Assembly: GCF_032452875.1 (NCBI RefSeq) | Contig: NC_083890.1 | Coordinates: 42,468,483-42,532,482, forward strand | DNA from: Bos javanicus | Lineage: Eukaryota > Chordata > Mammalia > Artiodactyla > Bovidae | Length of the DNA stretch: 64,000 bases | Direction of reading: 5' to 3' | Shown: one piece after another, positions 55,986-64,000 of the stretch | How positions within the stretch are numbered: position 1 is the first letter of the stretch | How the letters are laid out: the number at the start of each line of letters is the position of its first letter | Made by a program: the position numbers and the translations under genes | The notes under the pieces: model-generated | Databases searched by the model: none | Told to the model about the DNA's origin: nothing | The model's input: the letters and a program-made list of their open reading frames with translations, nothing else

Positions 55986-57085
55986 AACCCTGACATCTGC
56001 ACCCAGATTGTGGAGTCGCCAAGAGGGATTTGAGAACACATCATGGATTCTTCATTTGTGCCTGATAATAGACTTTCCCTCTGCTCCCCTGTCTTAGGTA
56101 CTTATCGTTTTGTAGGAGTTGGGATTGAATAGAGGGCTCAATAGGATGCAGCCCAGAAGCAGTACGTGTAAGTGTGGGGATCACAAGCAGTGAGGCTGCC
56201 CGCCTAAACTGCCTGAACTTGCAGGGAAGGTTTTGGACATTCAGTGGCCTAAAATGGGGTGGCCGCAAGGTTATAGGAAGGTTTCCTCAACCTCTGGATA
56301 TCATGTGAAAGGCGGGGTCTGGGCGTGAGATGAGGTCAGACACCAAGGTCCAAATGGCTGGATGGGAGGAAATTCCCAGCCTTGCTAAGGCCATGAGAAT
56401 GAAGGAATGAACATAAGGAAGTAAGCTGCTGGGAGATTTTGGAGACAGCGTCAGTGTTGGTCACCTGCCTCCTTTTGACTGCAATAAAAATCATGAGGCT
56501 TAAAAACCCTGACTGCTGATTTGAAAATTTACCCCATGCAGTGATTAATAATAGAAGCTTTCAGGAATGAGTAAAAAAAAAAGAGGGGGAGGGGATGACA
56601 CAGACGTGCTAGGGAAACACATGAGGATAAGGTTCCCTTGTTGAAAAGGACGAGGGTTAAAACTCCTGGCAGTCTGCCTTCCCGCCAGTGGTGCTCTGAG
56701 GTCCAGATCCCTGGGTCTGTGTTACAGGCAGGCACACAGAGGCACAGGGCAGGCGAGGAGGTTTTCACGCTCTCCAGTCCCTCTTGGTATGGTTATTTAC
56801 AGAAGTGTGGTGACCAGGGGCAGAAAAATGAGGCCTGGCCAATCACACAGGTCTGTCTCCAGCTCTGTGTCTGCCTGCACTCGTGGTGATCATTTGACCA
56901 TTCCTCGGACAACGTTACTGTTGACAAAAAAGAAAAAAGACGTTCTGTTCAGCAGCGGCATTCCCCAAAGAGAGATGGTACTGCCTCATCTTTCCCTGTT
57001 TGCCTTTGAAGCAGCCTTTGCTCTCATTTGGAGTCTCTGGCCAGGTTAGAGCCACTTTCTAGGTCCTTGGCTTTATTAGAAATAA
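55986..57085. other. Single-copy sequence
   Basis: No repeat or exon recognised. A short A-rich tract lies at 56572-56583. Confidence 0.45.
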
Positions 57086-57091
57086 AGGAGC

Positions 57092-57283
57092 TGCCTGGGC
57101 TTCCCTGGTGGCTCAGATGGTAGAGAATCTGCCTGCAACAAGGGAGACCTGGGTTCGATCCCTGGGTCAGGAAGATCCCCTAGAGAAGGAAATGGCTACC
57201 CACTTCAGTATTCCTGCTTGGAGAACTCCATGGACAGAGCTCCATGGTCACAGAGTTGGACCCAACTGGGCAACTGACACTTT
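57092..57283 (+). mobile_element. Bov-tA SINE
   Basis: Head 'gggcttccctggtggctcag', intact 'gggttcgatccctgggtcag', 3' end 'gagttggacccaactgggca'. Short target duplication aggagc at 57086-57091 and 57284-57289, with weaker similarity beyond. Confidence 0.95.
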
Positions 57284-57534
57284 AGGAGCCACCCAGTGGT
57301 TCCAATTTTAACAGAAGGATTTTAGGTGGCCCTTTGTTTATGCTGAGCATGAGGCTGAGGTGAAGGCTGTGATCTGTCCTGTTCATTGTCGTCAAGGAAG
57401 GACTGATGGGAGGGAAGGAGGGAAGGAAACTATACCAAGCATCATGCATGATACAGTGTTAGTGAAACGATCTTAAGGGTCATTGGTTTTAGCAGAGGGG
57501 ATTTATAATCCAAAACAGCAAATTCTAAAATACA
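57284..57534. other. Single-copy sequence with purine-rich patch
   Basis: Includes a GGGA/GGAA-rich patch at about 57406-57428. Confidence 0.4.
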
Positions 57535-57606
57535 GCTGCACAGTCAAAACACGTGAAGAACTTGAAATACTGATGTTTGGGCCCCCGTCCCAGAGATGCT
57601 GACTTG
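57535..57606 (+). mobile_element. MER5A-like fragment
   Basis: 'acgtgaagaacttgaaatac', 'tgggcccccgtcccagagat' and 'gctgacttgactgg' follow MER5A, apparently cut by the adjoining LTR. Confidence 0.55.
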
Positions 57607-57611
57607 ACTGG

Positions 57612-57996
57612 TGTGTTAGTTTCCTGGGGCTGTCATAGCAAAGCTCCACAGACTGGATGCCTTAAACAACAGGGATTTATCGACTCACAGTTCTGCAGGC
57701 TAGAAGTCCGAGATCAAAATGCTGGCCGCTTGGGTTTCTCCTGAGGCCTCTCTCCTGGACTCCAAGACGGCCGTCTTCTCCCTGTGTCTCCATGTGGTCA
57801 TCCCTGTCTGTCCATGTCTTTGCCCTGATCTCCTCTTCTTGTAATGACACCAGTTGTACTGGATGAGGGCCCATCCTAGTGACCTCATTTTACCTTGGTC
57901 ATGTTTTCAAGTCCCCATATCACACCAGTTGCACTCTGAGGGACTGGGATTTAGGATTTCAGCATGTGAACCTGTGGGGCAGGCATCCCATAACAA
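57612..57996 (-). mobile_element. MaLR LTR (MLT1-like), minus strand
   Basis: 'tgttagtttcctggggctgt', 'cacagttctgcaggctagaa', 'cctgaggcctctctcctgga', 'cttgtaatgacaccagttgt' and 'ggcatcccataacaat' give the reversed MLT1 LTR over its length. Confidence 0.85.
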
Positions 57997-59057
57997 TCGG
58001 CCTGGGTGGAGCCGAGGCATCAGCACTTCAAAGTCTCCCCTAGAGACTCCACTTGCAGCCGAGGTCGAGAATCCCGGTTCCAGATGGGTCTGCCCTAGCA
58101 TCCAGGAGCAGCTGTTTGGAATATCATCCCTAGACGGTTGAGTTTTTCTACATTGTGAAAGTGTTGGAAACTTGTGTGGGAAAAGGCTGTCATAAGCAGA
58201 ACCGTGTAAAGAGCGTTGATATCAGACAAGGTGACCGTGGAGAGACTTTGTTAAAAGGTCTGTCACACCTTGGCAGGGGGGTGGGGGAGTGGACAGGGTA
58301 GGGGGACCTCTGATTTCACAGCAAGCGTCCAACAAGCAGTGTGCTCACTGTGCTTGAGGAAAGCAGCCCCTGAGGACAGACAGCCTCTTTCACTCCACCA
58401 CTGCTGCATTTTCTGAGCTTTGTCATCTGCTGTTCGGTTTCCTGAACTGACCTAGCCCCTAGAAGGGGAGTGCCCTGTGTAAGCAGCTGGTCGTGGTTCT
58501 TGGGCCAGGAATTCAGTAGAGACTTACATAACCCTGCAGTTGAGCTCTTGGAAAGAAATGCCTGTCTCATGCGAGCATGCTTAATGAGAGGTGAGCAATT
58601 AGCGAGAGGTCGGGGCTCCGTGCCCAGGCAGTTCTGGAGTGTGCAGTGCGTGGTGTGTGGGGGCCGAGAGTCGTGATGCGAAGCTCAGCCTGACTCAACT
58701 GCAGCTCACCCGGCTGACGACAGGCACACGCTGACGTCTCAATAGTTCATCCTGCAGCAAGAATTCTGTTTCTCTGTTGCTCTCGGCCTGCAAACTCAGT
58801 TTTGGCATTTTACAGTCTTGCCTTTTTTTTTTTTTTGAAGAGCATCCTTCTGTGACACTGTCTTCCCTTCCTGTTCATATCCGACGGTCATCCCGGCCAG
58901 TCGTTCACAAGTATGAGGAGCTGTTCCTCCACCTTCGTGCCCATGCACATCAGGAGGTACTCAAGTCCCCCTCTGCCCTCCTTAGTTTTCTCACTGAGGG
59001 GGACAAAGTCGACTGCTGCCTCCTCTTCCAGCTTGGGATTCATGTCAGGCACCGGTA
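57997..59057. other. Single-copy sequence with a poly-T tract
   Basis: Fourteen T at 58823-58836. No repeat or exon recognised. The 93-codon frame at 58777-59058 starts just upstream and is not a recognised protein. Confidence 0.4.
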
Positions 59058-59225
59058 AGTGTTTCCCTCACTTTACCGAGTTGGATCCTCACAGAGGACT
59101 GATGCGCTCTCATCTCATGTTACAGATGAGGGAATCTAGGCTTTGATAGAGAGCTGCCCAGGAATATGAGTGGTGATGGAGTTGGGTTCAAGTCTACAGT
59201 ATCCTGACTCCAAATCTTATATCTA
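59058..59225 (-). mobile_element. MIR SINE, minus strand
   Basis: 'tgttacagatgagggaatct', 'gatagagagctgcccaggaa' and 'tgggttcaagtctacagtat' follow reversed MIR. Confidence 0.75.
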
Positions 59226-59283
59226 GCCTTCGTGTGCATCCTGAGCCATGCTAACACATCTCTGGTGATCTCATCTAGCTACA

Positions 59284-59511
59284 CGCTGTGTGCATACTAA
59301 GTCGCTTCAGTCATGTCTGACTCTTTGTGACCCTATGGACTGTAACCCACCAGGCTCCTCTCTCCAAGGGATTCTCCAGGCAAGAATACTGGAGTGGGTT
59401 GCCGTGCCCTCCTCTAGGGGATCTTCCCGATCCAGGGATTGAACCTGCGTCTTTTATGTCTCCTGCTTTCACAGGCAGGTTCTTTACCACGAGCGCCACC
59501 TGGGAAGCACC
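59284..59511 (-). mobile_element. Bov-tA SINE, minus strand
   Basis: 3' end 'tactaagtcgcttcagtcat' at left, head 'ccacgagcgccacctgggaa' at right. Flanking imperfect 13-base duplication tcatctagctaca / tcgtctagccaca at 59271-59283 and 59512-59524. Complete copy. Confidence 0.96.
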
Positions 59512-59524
59512 TCGTCTAGCCACA

Positions 59525-60003
59525 TGGCTCTGAAATCCATCCATACAGTGAGTGACTCTCACTCCTACACCTCTAACCTAGACCCTCCCCTGAGTTCCAG
59601 GCTCAGGTATCTGATGGCCTCTCTACATCATCTCTGGATTTCTAGCACGCACCTCAAAGCTAGCCTGCCCCAAGCAGAGCCCCATATCGCCCTCCCTTTT
59701 CCAAAGCGTGCTTCTGCTCGGTCTCCTCTCTCTACATAGATGTGTCTCCTTTTAGTGACTCAGGCCAAAACGCGGGAGTCACCCTGACGCCTCTGCTTCT
59801 CTCCCAGCCCACATGCACGTCATCGGCAAATCCATGGGGACTAACAATATCCCGAATCCAGCTGCCTCTGCCCCCCTGCACTGTCACCGCCCTCCCACTG
59901 TCTGTCCTCATCGCCCACCTCAGAGTGACTCAGCCTCTGTCACCCTTTGCTCAAATCCTGTGGTGCCTTCCTGTCCCATTCAGGTTGTCAGTTATTAAGT
60001 TGA
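59525..60003 (+). mobile_element. L2-like old LINE fragment (probable)
   Basis: 'cacgtcatcggcaaatccat', 'tgcactgtcaccgccctccc' and 'tcaaatcctgtggtgccttc' follow the word order of an old LINE-derived repeat similar to the L2 pieces elsewhere in the window. Left end uncertain. The short open frames here are not genes. Confidence 0.4.
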
Positions 60004-60029
60004 AAGTAAAAGTGAAAAAGTAAGTAAAA

Positions 60030-60145
60030 AAAGTTTCTCAGTCGTGTCTGACTCTGTGCAACCCTATGGACTGTAGCCCACCAGGCTCCTCTGTCCATGG
60101 AATTCTCCAAGCAAGAATACTGGAGTGGGTAGCCATTCCCTTCCC
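60030..60145 (-). mobile_element. Bov-tA 3' half, minus strand
   Basis: 'ctcagtcgtgtctgactctg', 'gactgtagcccaccaggctc' and 'caagcaagaatactggagtg' form the BovA 3' half in reverse, ending abruptly at 'ccattccct' where a plus-strand copy begins. Confidence 0.9.
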
Positions 60146-60330
60146 TGGTGGCTCAGACGGTAAAGAATCTGCCTGCAATGCAGAAGACCAGGGTTTGATC
60201 TCTGGGTCGGGAAGATCCCTTGGAGAAGGGAATTGCTACCCACTCCAGTACTCGTGCCTGGAGAATCCCCATGGACAGAGGAATTTGTCGGTTAACAAAG
60301 AGTCGGAGACAAATAAGCAACTAGCAGTAA
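60146..60330 (+). mobile_element. Bov-tA SINE, fused to an opposite-strand half copy
   Basis: Head 'tccctggtggctcagacggt' directly follows the minus-strand half. It continues with 'ggtttgatctctgggtcggg' and 'cccactccagtactcgtgcc', ending near 'gtcggagacaaataagcaac'. Together the two halves form an inverted repeat with almost no spacer. Confidence 0.92.
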
Positions 60331-60977
60331 CAGGTACTAAGTTACTGCCCCTCAGCCCTGAACCCGTCCTTCTGCACTGCTGGTCAGCTGGCTCCCTGTC
60401 GGGCTCGGTCAGCAGGAGGTGCTTGAGGGAGATGGCACCCAGGAGAAGGGCGAAGGGACTTGCTCCCTCCTGTGCAGCTGTCTGTAGGTTTCCGGTCAGC
60501 TTGCGTCTCCTGTGAGCAGTACCCCAGTCCTATTGCTTCAACCCGGCAGAGGCAGTTCCTTCCTGTAGCAGCAGCTAAGTCCACTTTGCCACTCATCTCG
60601 CCCTCAGGAACCCATCTGGCTGTGCTTCCTCAGGGCCATCAGAGCCAGTGGCCACGCCCCCTCTGCAGGGGCCTGGAGCCTCCGGGTTTTGATAGCTCAC
60701 CTTCACTTGCCCAGCCCTCGGGGTGGAGACATCTCCCTGGACTTGCTGTCCTTTCCTCTTTCAGTTACCTGGTAAATGACAAGTTTTCCAGAATTCTAAA
60801 TTTCTCCAAATTTTATCATGGGCTATATACACACTGTCAGTTATTTCCCTTGAAGTAACAGGCCCACTTCATTCATTTTGGGGGAAATATCTGCCTAATA
60901 ACCAAGTCTAAGTAATCATAGTTTGTCTGATCAGTTGTTCTTTCAAGTGAAAATCATGTCCCATGCAAAAATGGGGC
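60331..60977. other. Unclassified sequence, possibly family X
   Basis: About 60365-60760 resembles the same old repeat as 32840-33060 (for example 'cttcacttgcccagccctcg'), but too diverged to call. The 149-codon frame at 60066-60515 crosses the SINE fusion and this patch, so it is unlikely to be coding. Confidence 0.35.
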
Positions 60978-61363
60978 TCAGTTCAGTTCAGTTCAGTCGC
61001 TCAGTCGTGTCCGACTCTCTGCGACCCTATGAACTGCAGCACACCAGGCCTCCCTGTCCATCACCAACTCCCAGAGTTCACCCAAACTCATGTCCATCGA
61101 GTCAGTGATGCCATCCAGCCATCTCATCCTCTGTTGTCCCCTTTTCCTCCTGCCCCCAATCCCTCCTAGCATCAGAGTCTTTTCCAATGAGTCAACTCTT
61201 CTCACGAGGTGGCCAAAGTATTGGAGTTTCAGCTTTAGCATCATTCCCTCCAAAGAACACCCAGGACTGATCTCCTTTAGAATGGACTGATTGGATCTCC
61301 TTGCAGTCCAAGGGACTCTGAAGAGTCTTCTCCAATACCACAGTTCAAAAGCATCAATCCTTT
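60978..61363 (-). mobile_element. BovB LINE 3' end, minus strand
   Basis: 'cagttcagttcagttcagtc' (reversed ACTGA tail) leads into 'cgctcagtcgtgtccgactc' and 'gtgatgccatccagccatct', and ends in the last coding part 'ttctccaataccacagttca' at about 61356. The intact multi-ACTGA tail makes this one of the better 3' ends. Confidence 0.96.
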
Positions 61364-61369
61364 ACTGCC

Positions 61370-61440
61370 TGCATATCCCAGACTTCAGAGCACAGGACTT
61401 ACACAGAGTAAATGCTTGATAAATGTTGGTCCAGTGGATG
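61370..61440 (+). mobile_element. L2/MIR-type tail
   Basis: 'cagagtaaatgcttgataaa' and 'tgttggtccagtggatgagt' resemble an L2 3' tail. Confidence 0.55.
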
Positions 61441-62049
61441 AGTGATTGGAGTTCTAGAATCTCAGGACTTAGACAGAGGTGCCCCAGGCACAGGTGACTC
61501 CGTCCTTGTGCCTCGGGGAGGATCATAAAGAGGATGCTGACATCATAGGAAAATGAATAAGTGCTTTCTCCATGTGGGAGGGGGAGGGGGCGGAACTAGC
61601 AGTGTCTGTAGCCCCACTGTGCATGGGCTTGTGTGTATGTACTTGTGAAGAGTAAGTTATATTTCTTCTCTCTTTTCTACCAATTGCTATTGCTTGACCT
61701 GGGGAAAACAAAGCGAGAAACAACTAACAAAATTTGAGTTATGGTATCTCATTACCAAAGAAAGTACCTGCGGTCTGCTGAGTCTATGGTATCTCCTCTT
61801 TAACTTCCCTCTCCACTCTGGCTTTTGAACTAATAGATGTCGAGGGGCTGCCTTCCTAAAATACTATCCTGATAATTTTATGGAACATTCTAAGTGGTTT
61901 CCAGCTCCCGTGGACTCTAATTCATATCAAAAGAACCTGAGATTGTTGGTTGTTGGCTTGTTATCATCTGTGTATAGAATTATCTCCTCAAGTCTGGGTC
62001 TGCTGAGGGGCTTGCTACACTTCGCCCCGAAGGTGAGGCCTAGTTCTTA
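61441..62049. other. Single-copy sequence, partly L2-like
   Basis: About 61850-61990 may be old L2. No gene. Confidence 0.35.
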
Positions 62050-62125
62050 ATGGGGAGCTTGGTGGGCTACAGTCTGTGGGGTCACAGAGTTGGACACAAC
62101 TGAGTGATTAACACTTTGGCTTTCA
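62050..62125 (+). mobile_element. BovA 3' fragment
   Basis: 'gagcttggtgggctacagtc' and 'gttggacacaactgagtgat' are the 3' end of BovA/Bov-tA only. 5'-truncated copy. Confidence 0.85.
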
Positions 62126-62766
62126 CTTAGCTTCTTAATTCAAGAGGGCTAACAACATTTTCAGGCCAGGAAGAGGCAAGAGAATTTCTTCACATTTAGC
62201 AGTTAGTGGAGACCCACCTTCCCAGGGTGCGAGGCTGAATCAACCCAAAATCTAGCACGTTACAGGGTACACCCTGCCCTGCCGGATCGTGGGGAAGCTC
62301 CCTGGGTCACAGTGGCACTTTACAGTTCTCACTGCCGCAGTTCATCTGTTCAGCCTTGTTTGCCTTGGATTTCAGCCACCCGGGCTTCAGAAGGTGCTGA
62401 GCTGGCCACTGATCCTGGCCCCAGCACACAGGTGTGGTTCGTGCCATGTTGAACACCAGTGGCAATTATGGTTGCTGATTGAAAAGGAAGCTGAATACAC
62501 TGGCTTTCATCAGGTCAGCTTTGCTTGGCTGCATGCAACTTTGCACTCGAGCAAATGAGGGCTGAATTCTTGGTTCAGACAGATTCTTTCAAGGTGTTGT
62601 ATTTTGGGACTTAAATAACTAAGCAAGACAACCCTGTGAAGCTGGGTGCCGTCTATAGTGTCACCAAACTTGGTGTCCTGTGAAAGGAGAGCATTAAGCA
62701 CGTAAAACTTCTAACTACAAGGGCTAAGATTTTGCTCAGTTTTGGCTCCAGATATTACTTAGTTTA
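62126..62766. other. Single-copy sequence
   Basis: No repeat or exon recognised. The 89-codon frame at 62289-62558 has no supporting features. Confidence 0.4.
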
Positions 62767-62981
62767 GAGCTGCTGTTGTTCAGTTGCTAAGTCATGTCCA
62801 ACTCTTTGTGACCACATGGACTGCAGCACACCAGGCTTCCCTTTCCTCCACTATCTCCCGGAGTTTGCTCAAACTCATGTCCATTGAGTCAATAATGCCA
62901 TCCCACCATCTCGTCCTCTGTCACCCTCTTCTCCTCCTGCCCTCAGTGTTTCCCAGCGTTAAGGTCTTTTCCAGTGAAAAG
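62767..62981 (-). mobile_element. BovB LINE 3' end, minus strand
   Basis: 'gctgttgttcagttgctaag', 'catggactgcagcacaccag' and 'cctcagtgtttcccagcgtt' follow the reversed BovB 3' end. 5'-truncated. Confidence 0.93.
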
Positions 62982-63220
62982 TAGTTTAGGGCTACTGCAG
63001 CCTTAGTTTACTGTGCCATATTTGAAACAAGAAATCTGAGCTACATTTTAATTTTTGAAATATAGGATGTGTGTGGGTAGGAGGATATTGATAAGTACTC
63101 TCAGAGTACATAGCACTGTCATGGATATTCGTGGGGAATCTGAAACCAAAGACTTGGTTACTGTCCTCAGAAAGCTCCCAACCTATTTAGGGAAACAGAA
63201 GCTACGCTTGCATCGACATG
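62982..63220. other. Single-copy sequence
   Basis: No repeat or gene recognised. Confidence 0.4.
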
Positions 63221-63535
63221 GGCTTCCCTCGTGGTTTAGCTGGTAAAGAATCCACCTGCAATGTGGGAGACCCCGGTTTGATTCCTGGGTCAGGAAGATC
63301 CACTGGAGAAGGGATAGGCTACCCACTCCAGTATTCTTGGGCTTCCCTTGTGGCTCAGCTGGTAAAGAATCCACCTGCAATGTGGGAGACCTGGGTTTGA
63401 TCCCTGGATTGGGAAGATTCCCTGGACAAGGGAAAGGCTATCCACTCCAGTATTCTGGCCTGGAGATTAATGGACTGTATAATCCATGGGATGGCAAAGA
63501 GTCAGATATGACTGAGCAACTTTCACTTTCATTTT
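63221..63535 (+). mobile_element. Dimeric Bov-tA SINE
   Basis: Two Bov-tA heads (63221, about 63337) in tandem, sharing one 3' end 'gatatgactgagcaacttt'. Same architecture as the dimer at 21274-21581, so both belong to one dimeric subfamily. Confidence 0.93.
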
Positions 63536-64000
63536 TCATAGACACAGTAAAGCAAGACTATTCATAAGCATCACAATGTGTATAGTCAGGAGTGCCGTAG
63601 GAATTCGGAGAATAAGTAGATAACCGTGGATCTGTGTTTGCTGAAAAAAGCTTCAGTGGAATTTGAAGTGGCCTGAGAAAAGAGTGTGGGTTTAGATTGA
63701 TAAGAAAAGGAGAGGCCCCTCAGGCCAGGGTTGAGCAGGGGCTTGGTGGCATGAACATGTGCAGCACACACGGCGTCTGTGCAACACACACAGTGTTTCA
63801 CAAGTGGATGAGCTCTCTCCGGGGGAGTCATTAGAGAGGGAGGTGAGCAGATGGGAAAGGACGGAGCGTTGGAGGACACCCAATCCAGTGGGGCAGACAG
63901 GATATGTGCACACAGAAAGATAAGTCAGACTGTTGTTTGTGCAATTAAAAATATTAAAAGATGATTCAAAGGCAGAAAGATAAGAAGTACTTGGCAACTG
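63536..64000. other. Single-copy sequence to window end
   Basis: No repeat or exon recognised. Minus-strand frames of about 100 codons at 63586-63997 match nothing I know. Confidence 0.4.

Overview
This window is mammalian nuclear DNA from a ruminant of the cattle/sheep/goat type. The evidence is the repeat content: many copies of the bovid-specific tRNA-Glu-derived SINE Bov-tA, one BOV-A2 dimer, several 3' ends and one long copy of the RTE-type LINE BovB, and three older artiodactyl CHR-type SINEs. These sit on a background of general mammalian repeats (L1, L2, MIR, MaLR LTRs, MER5/MER30/MER2-type DNA transposons). I cannot tell the species from sequence alone.

I found no protein-coding exon, rRNA, tRNA or CRISPR array I can support. 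Nearly all open frames are short chance frames, translated SINE or LINE sequence, or translated microsatellite. The only recognisable coding remnant is the broken reverse-transcriptase region of the BovB LINE at about 38.6-41.1 kb. The window is best read as intergenic sequence or a large intron.

Layout. 0-8 kb: old L1 pieces, Bov-tA copies (two forming a head-to-head pair at 4.2-4.7 kb), a BovB end, and an L1 3' region split by a Bov-tA. 8-15 kb: mostly unique sequence, a large CA microsatellite, a MaLR LTR, a CHR-type SINE, MER5A-like DNA, and a MIR split by a MER30-like transposon. 15-24 kb: L1 3' end, BovB end, a hAT transposon split by a CHR SINE, a diverged tandem duplication (18.97-19.36 versus 19.84-20.29 kb) ending in MaLR sequence, an L2 split by a dimeric Bov-tA, and a BovB end. 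24-32 kb: largely single-copy, including a motif-dense candidate regulatory element at 24.24-24.52 kb. 32-38 kb: a dense mosaic of L1, L2, MER2, MIR and LTR-like pieces. 38.6-41.5 kb: BovB inserted into a MaLR LTR. 42-46 kb: a MaLR LTR and then a repeat-poor, GC-richer island with a strong G-run tract. 46-54 kb: L1 split by a CHR SINE, MIRs, Bov-tAs and a long unique stretch. 54-64 kb: Bov-tA, BovB, MaLR, MIR and L2 copies, including an inverted SINE fusion at 60.0-60.3 kb.

The repeats give a relative timeline: L2, MIR and hAT first, then L1 and MaLR, then CHR SINEs, then BovB and Bov-tA. Target-site duplications confirm several of the younger insertions. No new biological system is evident. 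The best leads are the conserved-element candidates, the G-rich tract and the tandem duplication. Repeat family names come from recognition of consensus features, not from a database search, and element ends are usually good to about 10-20 bases.
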